A stretch of DNA of 64,000 bases from Streptomyces humidus. GTDB lineage: Bacteria > Actinomycetota > Actinomycetes > Streptomycetales > Streptomycetaceae. Both the position numbers and the translations under genes were made by a program. Below are positions 57,149-64,000 of the stretch, piece after piece; positions within the stretch are counted from its first letter, which is position 1, and every line of letters begins with the position of its first letter. The DNA lies in NCBI RefSeq assembly GCF_014649655.1, contig NZ_BMTL01000010.1, forward strand, positions 124,001-188,000, given 5' to 3'. The notes beneath the pieces were generated by a model. The model did not search any database. It was given only the letters and a program-made list of their open reading frames with translations, and was not told where the DNA came from.

Positions 57149-58086
57149 CGCGGGTCGCCGCCGTCGACTGCGGCACGAACTCCATCCGGCTGCTCGTGGC
57201 CGACGCCGACCCGCGCACCGGCGAACTCGTCGAACTGGACCGCCGGATGACGATCGTCCGGCTCGGCCAGGGCGTCGACCGCACCGGCCGGCTCGCCCCC
57301 GAGGCCCTCGAGCGCACCTTCGCCGCCTGCCGCGAGTACGCGGCCGTGGTCAAGGAACTCGGCGCGCAGCGGCTCCGCTTCGTCGCCACCTCCGCCTCCC
57401 GGGACGCGGAGAACCGGGACGAGTTCGTGCGCGGCGTGCTGGACATCCTGGGCGTCGAGCCCGAGGTCGTCACCGGCGAGCAGGAGGCGGTGTTCTCCTT
57501 CACCGGGGCCACGAAGGAGCTCATCGGCCGCGAAGGGCTCACCGGGCCCTACCTGGTGGTCGACATCGGCGGCGGCTCGACCGAGTTCGTCGTCGGCGAC
57601 GACCGGGTGCGCGCCGCCCGTTCCGTCGACGTGGGCTGCGTGCGGATGACCGAGCGGCACCTGGTCGTGGACGGGAAGGTCACCGACCCGCCGACCGAGC
57701 GCCAGATCGCGGCCGTACGCGCCGACGTCGAGGCCGCTCTCGACCTCGCCGAGCGGACGGTCCCGCTGCGCGAGGCGCACACCCTGGTCGGCCTGGCCGG
57801 CTCGGTCACCACGATCTCGGCGATCGCCCAGGGGCTGCCGGAGTACGACTCCGCGGCCATCCACCACTCGCGCGTCTCGCACGACGAGGTCCGCGAGATC
57901 ACCGAGCGGCTGCTGCGTTCCACGCACGCCGAACGCGCGGCGATCGGCGCGATGCACCCGGGCCGGGTCGACGTGATCGCGGCGGGCGCTCTCGTGCTGC
58001 TGGCGATCATGGAACGGACCGACGCCCAGGAGGTCGTCGTGAGCGAGCACGACATCCTCGACGGCATCGGCTGGTCTTTGGCCTGA
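57145..58086 (+). CDS. ppx: Ppx/GppA exopolyphosphatase family protein
   Basis: 313 residues. The actin-like ATPase fold motifs are visible: VAAVDCGTNSIRLLVAD (phosphate 1), RFVATSASRDAENRDEF, and VVDIGGGSTEFVVGDD (phosphate 2), then GLAGSVTTISAIAQGL. Short single-domain form common in actinobacteria; it degrades polyphosphate or (p)ppGpp-related pentaphosphate. GTG at 57145 overlaps the stop of the DUF501 gene (GTGA). Five bases after its stop the convergent RelE gene ends. Confidence 0.93.
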   Translation: MTRVAAVDCGTNSIRLLVADADPRTGELVELDRRMTIVRLGQGVDRTGRLAPEALERTFAACREYAAVVKELGAQRLRFVATSASRDAENRDEFVRGVLDILGVEPEVVTGEQEAVFSFTGATKELIGREGLTGPYLVVDIGGGSTEFVVGDDRVRAARSVDVGCVRMTERHLVVDGKVTDPPTERQIAAVRADVEAALDLAERTVPLREAHTLVGLAGSVTTISAIAQGLPEYDSAAIHHSRVSHDEVREITERLLRSTHAERAAIGAMHPGRVDVIAAGALVLLAIMERTDAQEVVVSEHDILDGIGWSLA

Positions 58087-58090
58087 CCGC

Positions 58091-58360
58091 CTACAGGTTG
58101 CGGTACACGTCCCGCCGGTCGCCCACCTTGACGACGAGAACGACGAGTTCGCCATCGTCGACCTGGTAGGCGACCCGGTAGCTTCCGACCCGGAGCCGGT
58201 AGAGCCCGGACGGGCCGGTGAGCTTCTTGACGTCGGCGTCCTGGCGGTACGGGTCGTCACCGAGTGCGGTCAGCGCGGTCAGGATGCGCATGGCGTCGGG
58301 GCGGGTGATGGCCCGGAGCTGCCGCTGTGCCGCTGCGGTGAACCTGAGCGCGTACTTCAC
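58091..58360 (-). CDS. relE: RelE-type mRNA interferase toxin
   Basis: 89 residues. Typical RelE/ParE fold: YALRFTAAAQRQLRAITRPDAMRI, then KKLTGPSGLYRLRVGSYRVAYQVDDGELVVLVVKVGDRRDVYR. The Arg/Lys residues in LYRLRVGSYRVAY and the C-terminal Tyr match ribosome-dependent mRNA cleavers. GTG start at 58360 overlaps the antitoxin stop by four bases. The gene is inserted between ppx and ndh, convergent to ppx with a 4-base gap. Confidence 0.92.
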   Translation of the reverse strand: MKYALRFTAAAQRQLRAITRPDAMRILTALTALGDDPYRQDADVKKLTGPSGLYRLRVGSYRVAYQVDDGELVVLVVKVGDRRDVYRNL

Positions 58361-58629
58361 GCCGTCTCGCCGTCCTGCTCGGTGAACAGGTCCGCCAGCA
58401 GCTCTGCCATCGTCACGGTGGGACCGCCCTCGGCCAGGACCGCTTCGGCTTCGCGCGCCAGCATGACGTCGGCCGCTTCCTCCAGCGCTTCGAAGTCCGC
58501 GATCGGGACCACGGCGGCCACTGGAGCGCCGTTGCGCGTGATGACGGTCGGAACGCCTTCCTCAGCCTTGTTGATGTGGTCGGCGAGGTGCGCGCGGGCT
58601 TCCCGTACGGTCACGGTGTTCTCAGTCAT
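58357..58629 (-). CDS. relB: Phd/YefM-type antitoxin of the RelE toxin
   Basis: 90 residues. N-terminal DNA-binding/dimer domain of the Phd/YefM type (NTVTVREARAHLADHINKAEEGVPTVITRNGAPVAAVVPIADFEAL) and a C-terminal toxin-wrapping acidic tail (AELLADLFTEQDGE). The ATG at 58629 lies eight bases downstream of a palindromic operator, so autorepression is expected. Four-base overlap with relE gives coupled translation. The fold is Phd/YefM rather than classic RelB; the symbol is by pairing with RelE. Confidence 0.9.
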   Translation of the reverse strand: MTENTVTVREARAHLADHINKAEEGVPTVITRNGAPVAAVVPIADFEALEEAADVMLAREAEAVLAEGGPTVTMAELLADLFTEQDGETA

Positions 58630-58636
58630 GAGGTCA

Positions 58637-58658
58637 GTGTACGCATCTGCGTGTACAC
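58637..58658 (-). promoter_or_regulatory. operator palindrome of the toxin-antitoxin module
   Basis: An inverted repeat with arms GTGTACGCA and TGCGTGTACAC (one extra base in one arm) lies directly upstream of the antitoxin ATG. This is the expected site for autorepression by the antitoxin/toxin complex. Confidence 0.75.
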
Positions 58659-58844
58659 GGGATCAGATCCATGCGGGTTGCGTTCGTGGGCGGCGCTCGA
58701 CGGCATCGCGTGGTCGGTCGCGTGACGGGGGTCCGGCCGCGCCGCCCGCACTCTGTCGAGCGGGCGGGATGCCCGGATGAGCGCAGCTGAGGGGCCCTTC
58801 GCGGCCCCTCGGGCACGCTCTCGCGGCACCCCGTCGGGAAAGTT

Positions 58845-58860
58845 CGTGAAGTTCTTCACA
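58845..58860. promoter_or_regulatory. Rex-like operator 1 upstream of ndh
   Basis: CGTGAAGTTCTTCACA matches the outer halves of the Streptomyces Rex operator (TGTGAACGCGTTCACA): GTGAA and TTCACA are kept and the centre differs. Rex responds to the NADH/NAD ratio. Confidence 0.6.
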
Positions 58861-58924
58861 AGGAATTCGGCCCTGTCGGAGGACGAAGGTGGCCCGGTTG
58901 GCCCTTCCGGGGGCCGAAGTGCCG

Positions 58925-58940
58925 TGTGAACGTGTTCAAA
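58925..58940. promoter_or_regulatory. Rex-like operator 2 upstream of ndh
   Basis: TGTGAACGTGTTCAAA matches the Rex consensus TGTGAACGCGTTCACA at 14 of 16 positions. It is 80 bases from the first site and 241 bases before the ndh start. Confidence 0.75.
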
Positions 58941-59180
58941 ACAGGCGCGCACGGACGTATCGCGAGGAGTTCGGAAGGGGGTGGGCCGTCACCCTCGGGG
59001 TGCCCTCCGGGACCTGGAGGAGCAGCTCACGCGGCATTGACAACGCCATGCCCTACACGCCGGTTCCCGTTCCGTGCCATGACATGGATCACGCGGGTCG
59101 CGGAGGATAGCACACACCCCGGAGAAGCTTGTGAAGGGGCGCACGAGCGACCCCCCTGAACCGGGTGGATACTCGATGGC

Positions 59181-60575
59181 ATGAGCACCACGGAGCGTCC
59201 CAGGATCCTCGTAGTAGGCGGTGGGTACGTAGGCCTGTACGCAGCTCGGCGCATCCTCAAGAAGATGCGCTACGGCGAGGCGACCGTCACGGTCGTCGAC
59301 CCCCGGTCGTACATGACCTACCAGCCCTTCCTCCCCGAAACCGCCGCCGGCAACATCTCCCCGCGTCACGTCGTCGTCCCCCTGCGACGCGTGCTGCCCA
59401 AGGCGGAGGTTCTCACCGGCCGGGTCACCACCATCGACCAGGACCGCAAGGTCGCCACGATCGCCCCGCTCGTGGGCGAGGCGTACGAGCTGCCTTTCGA
59501 CTACCTGGTGATCGCGCTCGGCGCGGTCTCCCGCACCTTCCCGATCCCCGGCCTCGCCGAGCAGGGCATCGGCATGAAGGGCGTCGAGGAGGCCATCGGC
59601 CTGCGCAACCACGTCCTCGAGCAGCTGGACAAGGCCGACTCCACCACCGACGAGGACATCCGCCGCAAGGCGCTCACCTTCGTCTTCATCGGCGGCGGCT
59701 TCGCCGGTGCGGAGACCATCGGAGAGGTCGAGGACCTGGCCCGCGACGCGGCCAAGTACTACAAGACGGTGTCCCGTGAGGACATGCGCTTCATCCTGGT
59801 CGACGCCGCCGACAAGATCCTTCCCGAGGTCGGCCCGAAGCTGGGCGCCTACGGCAAGGAGCACCTGGAGAGCCGGGGCGTGGAGATCTACCTCTCCACC
59901 TCCATGGACTCCTGCGTCGACGGCCACGTGGTGCTGAAGAACGGGCTGGAGGTCGACTCCAACACGATCGTCTGGACCGCCGGCGTCAAGCCCAACCCGG
60001 TCCTCGCCCGCTACGGCCTCCCGCTCGGCCCCCGCGGTCACGTGGACACCGCCCCGACCCTCCAGGTCCAGGGCACCGACTACATCTGGGCCGCCGGCGA
60101 CAACGCCCAGGTCCCCGACGTCGCCGCCCGCAAGGCCGGCGTCGAGAACGCCTGGTGCCCGCCGAACGCCCAGCACGCGCTGCGTCAGGCCAGGGTCCTC
60201 GGCGACAACGTCATCTCCGGCATGCGGGGCTTCCCGCAGAAGGAGTACGCGCACTCCAACAAGGGTGCGGTGGCGGGCCTCGGCCTCCACAAGGGCGTCG
60301 CGATGATCGTCATGGGCAAGGTGAAGATCAAGCTCAAGGGCCGTCTCGCCTGGTACATGCACCGTGGCTACCACGGCATGGCGATGCCGACCTGGAACCG
60401 CAAGATCCGCGTCTTCGCCGACTGGACCCTCGGCATGTTCCTCAAGCGCGAGGTCGTGGCGCTGGGCGCGCTGGAGTCCCCGCGCGAGGAGTTCTACGAG
60501 GCCGCCAAGCCGGCCCCGGTCGCCGCGAAGCCGGTCGCCGAGAAGGCCGAGAGCGAGAAGGCCAACGCCTCCTGA
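59181..60575 (+). CDS. ndh: type II NADH dehydrogenase (NDH-2)
   Basis: 464 residues. Single-subunit, non-proton-pumping NADH:quinone oxidoreductase on the inner face of the membrane. N-terminal FAD motif ILVVGGGYVGLYAARRI (about 9-25), NADH motif FVFIGGGFAGAETIGEVEDL (near 168-187), second FAD motif YIWAAGDNAQVPD, and quinone-site AQHALRQA. The C-terminus is amphipathic/basic then Ala/Lys/Glu-rich, as for peripheral membrane binding. Two Rex-like sites upstream fit control by redox state, as reported for Streptomyces respiratory genes. ATG 59181 has no strong ribosome-binding site. Confidence 0.96.
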   Translation: MSTTERPRILVVGGGYVGLYAARRILKKMRYGEATVTVVDPRSYMTYQPFLPETAAGNISPRHVVVPLRRVLPKAEVLTGRVTTIDQDRKVATIAPLVGEAYELPFDYLVIALGAVSRTFPIPGLAEQGIGMKGVEEAIGLRNHVLEQLDKADSTTDEDIRRKALTFVFIGGGFAGAETIGEVEDLARDAAKYYKTVSREDMRFILVDAADKILPEVGPKLGAYGKEHLESRGVEIYLSTSMDSCVDGHVVLKNGLEVDSNTIVWTAGVKPNPVLARYGLPLGPRGHVDTAPTLQVQGTDYIWAAGDNAQVPDVAARKAGVENAWCPPNAQHALRQARVLGDNVISGMRGFPQKEYAHSNKGAVAGLGLHKGVAMIVMGKVKIKLKGRLAWYMHRGYHGMAMPTWNRKIRVFADWTLGMFLKREVVALGALESPREEFYEAAKPAPVAAKPVAEKAESEKANAS

Positions 60576-60588
60576 CCTCGCGTCACCC

Positions 60589-60614
60589 GGCTTCGGGCCC
60601 GCGGGCCCGAAGCC
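60589..60614 (+). terminator. first of two tandem hairpins after ndh
   Basis: GGCTTCGGGCCC-GC-GGGCCCGAAGCC, a perfect 12-base palindrome with a two-base loop, 13 bases after the stop. Confidence 0.8.
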
Positions 60615-60624
60615 ACTGAACGCC

Positions 60625-60668
60625 CCGAAGGGGCCGTCCGCCATCCGTGGTGCGGACGGCCCCTTCGG
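60625..60668 (+). terminator. second tandem hairpin after ndh
   Basis: A perfect 17-base stem (CCGAAGGGGCCGTCCGC / GCGGACGGCCCCTTCGG) with a 10-base loop starts ten bases after the first hairpin. Together they make a very strong stop between ndh and cfa. Confidence 0.9.
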
Positions 60669-60835
60669 CGTGCGCCGGCAGGGCAACCCCCTCCATGCCC
60701 TGCCGACGGCGCGGGACTGTGCCGTACGCAGGTATTTTGCCCAGCCGTGACGGCGTCGCGGGACTGGACACCGAGCCCTCTCGTGTTTACGTGGTGACAG
60801 GACATTCCGGGATCACCGTCACGGAGGTGTGCATC

Positions 60836-62125
60836 ATGGCCGACGCCGCGTCGCGGCTCCATGAGCTCGTCGAACAGATGCTGGGAGCCCCGTTCCCGGT
60901 GCGCGTCCGCGCGTGGGACGGTTCGCAGGCGGGCCCGCCCGGCGCGCCCGCCCTGGTCGTACGCAACCGCAGGGCCCTGCGCCGTCTGCTGTTCAAGCCC
61001 GGCGAACTCGGCCTGGCCCGCGCCTGGGTGGCCGGCGACCTGGACGTCGAGGGAGACCTGTACACCGCGCTCGACCTGCTCTCCGGGGTCCTGTGGGAGC
61101 GCGGTGAGAACGCCCGCACCCTCGCCCGGGCCCTGCGCGACCCCGAGTTCCGCACCGCGGTCCGCGGCCTGCTGCGGCTCGCCGGCCCCCCGCTGCCGCC
61201 CGCCCCGCCCCGCGAGGAGATCCGCCGGACCGGGCACCTGCACACCCGCCGCACCGACAGACGCGCCATCAGCCACCACTACGACGTCGGCAACGACTTC
61301 TACGCACTCGTCCTCGGCCCGTCCATGGTGTACTCCTGCGCCTACTGGGAGTCCGCGGACGGCAGCCTGGAGGACGCCCAGCGCGACAAACTCGAACTCG
61401 TCTGCCGCAAACTGGACCTGAGCTCCGGGCAGCGCCTGCTGGACGTCGGCTGCGGCTGGGGCGCGACGGCGATCCACGCGGCCCGTGAACACGGCGTGCG
61501 CGTCGTCGGGATCACCCTCTCCCAGGAGCAGGCCGCCCACGCCCGCAAGCGCGTCGCCGAGGCCGGGCTCACCGACCGGGTCGAGATCCGCGTCCAGGAC
61601 TACCGGGACGTCTCCGACGGCCCGTTCGACGCGATCTCCTCCATCGGCATGGCGGAGCACGTCGGCTCCGACAGGTACCTGGAGTACGCCCACGTCCTGT
61701 ACGCGCTTCTGAAACCGGGCGGCCGGCTGCTCAACCACCAGATCGCCCGCCGCCCGCAGCACGACGAGAACGCCTACGACGTGGACGCCTTCATCGACGC
61801 CTACGTCTTCCCCGACGGCGAACTCGCCCCCGTCGGCACCACGATCGGCCACCTCGAACGCGCCGGCTTCGAAGTCCGCGACCTGGAGTCGATCCGTGAG
61901 CACTACGTCCTCACCCTGCGTCGCTGGGTGGACCGTCTGGAGGCGGGCTGGGACCGGGCCGTCCGTCTGACCGGCCCCGGCCGCGCGCGGGTCTGGCTGC
62001 TCTACATGGCCGCCTCCGCCGTCGCCTTCGAACGCAACCACATCGGCGTCAACCAGGTCCTGGCCGTCCGGACCCCCGAGTCGGGCGACTCCGGGATGCC
62101 GTTGCGCGCCCGAACCTGGAACTGA
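60836..62125 (+). CDS. cfa: cyclopropane-fatty-acyl-phospholipid synthase family methyltransferase
   Basis: 429 residues. An N-terminal lipid-binding part (about 1-130) precedes the SAM-dependent methyltransferase core: HYDVGNDFYALVLGPSMVYSCAYW (in pieces, near 143-165), motif I LLDVGCGWGATAIHAAREHG, VVGITLSQEQ, SIGMAEHVG, and the C-terminal ARVWLLYMAASAVAFERNHIGVNQVL end typical of Cfa. It adds a methylene bridge across double bonds of membrane lipids. ATG at 60836 follows GGAGGTGTGCATC. The frame is open upstream to 60647 but that is the ndh terminator region. Confidence 0.93.
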   Translation: MADAASRLHELVEQMLGAPFPVRVRAWDGSQAGPPGAPALVVRNRRALRRLLFKPGELGLARAWVAGDLDVEGDLYTALDLLSGVLWERGENARTLARALRDPEFRTAVRGLLRLAGPPLPPAPPREEIRRTGHLHTRRTDRRAISHHYDVGNDFYALVLGPSMVYSCAYWESADGSLEDAQRDKLELVCRKLDLSSGQRLLDVGCGWGATAIHAAREHGVRVVGITLSQEQAAHARKRVAEAGLTDRVEIRVQDYRDVSDGPFDAISSIGMAEHVGSDRYLEYAHVLYALLKPGGRLLNHQIARRPQHDENAYDVDAFIDAYVFPDGELAPVGTTIGHLERAGFEVRDLESIREHYVLTLRRWVDRLEAGWDRAVRLTGPGRARVWLLYMAASAVAFERNHIGVNQVLAVRTPESGDSGMPLRARTWN

Positions 62126-62132
62126 CCGGCAC

Positions 62133-62179
62133 GAGCGAGGGGCCCGCGCGCCGTCCTCCCGGCGCGGGACCCCTCGCTC
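62133..62179. terminator. bidirectional hairpin between cfa and the permease
   Basis: GAGCGAGGGG pairs with CCCCTCGCTC and the inner CCGCGC with GCGCGG, around a TCCTCCC-type loop. It lies between convergent genes, eight bases after the cfa stop. Confidence 0.85.
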
Positions 62180-62198
62180 ATGCCGTTCGCCCGCCTCG

Positions 62199-64000
62199 CT
62201 ACTCGGACTTGATCGCCGTCAGCATGTTCAGGCGCGAGGCCCGGCGGGCCGGCCACAGCGCCGCCAGGATGCCCACGGCGGCGGCCAGGGTCAGGAAGAG
62301 CGCCATCCGGCCCCAGGGCAGGACGAGTTCGTAGGTGGGCATCTTCGTGCCGAGCAGTTCGCCGGCCGCCCAGCCGAAGAACACGCCCAGTCCGATGCCG
62401 AGCACCCCGCCGAAGAGCGAGATCACCAGGGACTCCAGCCGGACCATCCGCTTCACCGAGCGTCGGTCCAGACCGATGGCGCGCAGCATGCCGATCTCCT
62501 GGGAACGCTCGAAGACGGACATCGCCAGGGTGTTGACGACGCCGAGGACCGCGACGATCACGGCCATCGCGAGCAGCCCGTAGAGCATGTTCAGCACCAG
62601 CGTGAAGGTCTTCGCGATCTCCTGGGAGAGGTCCTTCTTGCTCTGCACCTTGATGGCGGGGTTGGAGCCGAGGGCCTTCTCCAGCCGGTCCGTCGTGCCT
62701 CCCGAGGCCCCGCCCGACGTCTTGACCATGACCTGCATGTCGGCCGGGTCCGTCACATGCGGGGTGAGGGCCGCGTTGTCGACGATGATGCCCCGGATCA
62801 GCTGGTTGCCCTCGTAGACCCCGGCGACCGTCAGCCGCTGCTGCTTGCCGTCCTCGTAGTGCACCGTGAAGGCGGAACCCGCCTTCCAGCCATGGGACTT
62901 GGCGGTGTCCTCGTCGACGACGACCCGCGCGCCGCCCACCGTGAAGGCGCCGTCGTCGACCTTGAGGTCGGTGAGCTCGCCGAAGGCGGAGCCGGTGACG
63001 CCGGTGAGGTACTCGGTCGTGCCATCGACGCGGGCGGGCGCGTTGCGCATCGGGCTGGTGGCGGTCACCCCGGCGACGGACCGGAGTTCGCCGTCGACGT
63101 CCGGGGAGAGTGCGTTGCCGTTGGCCATCGACACGACGTAGTCGGCCCTGATCGCGGAGGACGCCATCCTGTCGATGGATTTCTGCAGGCTGCCCGCCAT
63201 CACGGTCATGCCGGTGATCAGGGTCAGCCCGATCATCAGCGCCGACGCGGTCGCGGCCGTGCGGCGCGGGTTGCGCACCGAGTTCTGGCGGGCCAGCTTG
63301 CCGGACACCCCGAAGACGCGCAGCAGGGGCGCCGCGGCCGCGATCAGCGGGCGCGACAGCAGCGGGGTCAGGACGAACACGCCGAGGATCAGCAGCACCG
63401 CGCCGAGGCCCATGGGGGCCTGGCCGTCGGAGCCGTCCATCGTCGTCGCGGCCAGGACCACCGCGACGCCCGCCGCCGAGAACAGCGCGCCCAGCGTGTT
63501 GCGCAGCACCAGCGACCTGGCGGACGCCGTCGCGTGCACGCTGCTCATCGCGGCGACCGGGGGGATCTTCGCGGCGCGGCGGCCGGGCAGCCAGGCCGCC
63601 AGCATGGTGATGACGACGCCGACGACGAGGGCCGCGGCGACCGTGTCCGGGGAGACGACGAGCGGCCCGTCGGGGACGGTCGCCCCCAGCGTTCCCATCA
63701 GGGAGCGCAGTCCGGCCCCGATGCCGATGCCGGCGACCAGGCCCGTCACCCCGGCGACCGCGCCGACCACGAACGCCTCGATCAGCACCGAGCGGGTCAC
63801 CTGCCGGCGCGAGGCGCCCACGGCCCGCAGCAGCGCGAGCTCCTTGGTGCGCTGGGCGACCAGCATGGTGAAGGTGTTGGCGATGATGAAGGTGCCCACG
63901 AACAGCGCGATGCCGGCGAACACCAGCAGTCCCTGCTTCAGCCCGCTCATCGACGCGGAGATCGTCTCCGCCTGGTCGTCGGCGAGCTGCCTGCCGGTGG
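62199..64000 (-). CDS. FtsX-type ABC transporter permease, 5' end outside the window
   Basis: About 600 codons are inside; the frame stays open to the window edge, so the start lies beyond it (the ATG at 63950 is internal). The visible part has the FtsX block GLLVFAGIALFVGTFIIANTFTMLVAQRTKELALLRAVGASRRQ (in pieces), two hydrophobic helices, an extracellular domain, and a second C-terminal FtsX domain (SVFERSQEIGMLRAIGLDRRSV, ending RRASRLNMLTAIKSE). Same family and layout as the permease at 37.8 kb; a paralogue. Its ATPase should lie upstream, outside the window. Confidence 0.9.
   Translation of the reverse strand, partial: TGRQLADDQAETISASMSGLKQGLLVFAGIALFVGTFIIANTFTMLVAQRTKELALLRAVGASRRQVTRSVLIEAFVVGAVAGVTGLVAGIGIGAGLRSLMGTLGATVPDGPLVVSPDTVAAALVVGVVITMLAAWLPGRRAAKIPPVAAMSSVHATASARSLVLRNTLGALFSAAGVAVVLAATTMDGSDGQAPMGLGAVLLILGVFVLTPLLSRPLIAAAAPLLRVFGVSGKLARQNSVRNPRRTAATASALMIGLTLITGMTVMAGSLQKSIDRMASSAIRADYVVSMANGNALSPDVDGELRSVAGVTATSPMRNAPARVDGTTEYLTGVTGSAFGELTDLKVDDGAFTVGGARVVVDEDTAKSHGWKAGSAFTVHYEDGKQQRLTVAGVYEGNQLIRGIIVDNAALTPHVTDPADMQVMVKTSGGASGGTTDRLEKALGSNPAIKVQSKKDLSQEIAKTFTLVLNMLYGLLAMAVIVAVLGVVNTLAMSVFERSQEIGMLRAIGLDRRSVKRMVRLESLVISLFGGVLGIGLGVFFGWAAGELLGTKMPTYELVLPWGRMALFLTLAAAVGILAALWPARRASRLNMLTAIKSE

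Larger units (their letters stand above)
58659..59180. other. long regulatory gap upstream of ndh
   Basis: About 520 bases without a gene, holding two Rex-like sites (58845-58860 and 58925-58940) and the ndh leader. The part nearest ndh (about 59080-59180) has GGATAGCACAC and GGAGAAGC, but no clear promoter boxes and no good ribosome-binding site. Confidence 0.6.

Overview
The window is high-GC actinobacterial chromosome, almost certainly Streptomyces. Genes are strongly biased to G/C in the third codon position, GTG starts and 1-4 base start/stop overlaps are common, and the gene set is typical of the genus: galTEK, rpf muralytic enzymes, DUF397, DUF501, and an ndh gene with Rex-like sites. 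The order glmU-prs-rplY-pth-ppc and mfd...mazG-P450-rpf-rpf-eno-divIC-DUF501-ppx-ndh-cfa matches what I remember of the Streptomyces coelicolor core chromosome. That synteny is from memory and was not searched. I see no rRNA, CRISPR array, transposase or integrase.

Layout, left to right. 0-8 kb: the tail of an unknown gene, an ABC-F ATPase, two paralogous membrane-anchored beta-propeller proteins with Pro/Gln/Gly/Tyr-rich cytoplasmic tails, and a LuxR-type regulator with a degenerate receiver next to a membrane protein. 8-14 kb: a galactose block, with an SSS-family symporter operon (symporter, small membrane protein, DUF397) divergent from a tightly overlapping galT-galE-galK operon. 14-19 kb: regulators, namely a GNAT enzyme, a second LuxR-type regulator, a MarR repressor divergent from a trans-aconitate methyltransferase with three operator-like boxes between them, a CsbD-like stress protein, and a desaturase-TetR operon with paired palindromes upstream. 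19-27 kb: central metabolism and translation (ppc, pth, rplY, prs, glmU) and tRNA-Gln(TTG).

27-36 kb is the accessory part. A double-HTH, LAGLIDADG-like protein ends 15 bases before the tRNA-Gln gene. An orphan histidine kinase follows. Next comes a cluster of toxin-type and SUKH immunity domains: a YwqJ-type deaminase followed by a SUKH-3 protein on the minus strand and, divergently, a WHH-nuclease/SUKH fusion followed by a 977-residue Imm35-like/Pro-Gly-rich/deaminase/SUKH-4 fusion. None of these has a recognisable secretion module. This is my best candidate for an undescribed system. A DivIVA-like coiled-coil protein closes the region.

36-64 kb returns to core functions: a MacB-type ABC exporter pair, mfd, secreted lipoproteins (one an HNH-type nuclease), a DUF1906 protein, a SurA-like lipoprotein, mazG, a cytochrome P450, two resuscitation-promoting-factor genes (the second behind a c-di-AMP riboswitch and a recognisable promoter), eno, a DivIC-like protein, DUF501, ppx, a RelBE toxin-antitoxin module, ndh with two Rex-like sites, cfa, and an FtsX-type permease cut by the window end. 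Short tandem repeats whose periods are multiples of three (9, 15, 18 bases) recur in several gaps between genes.
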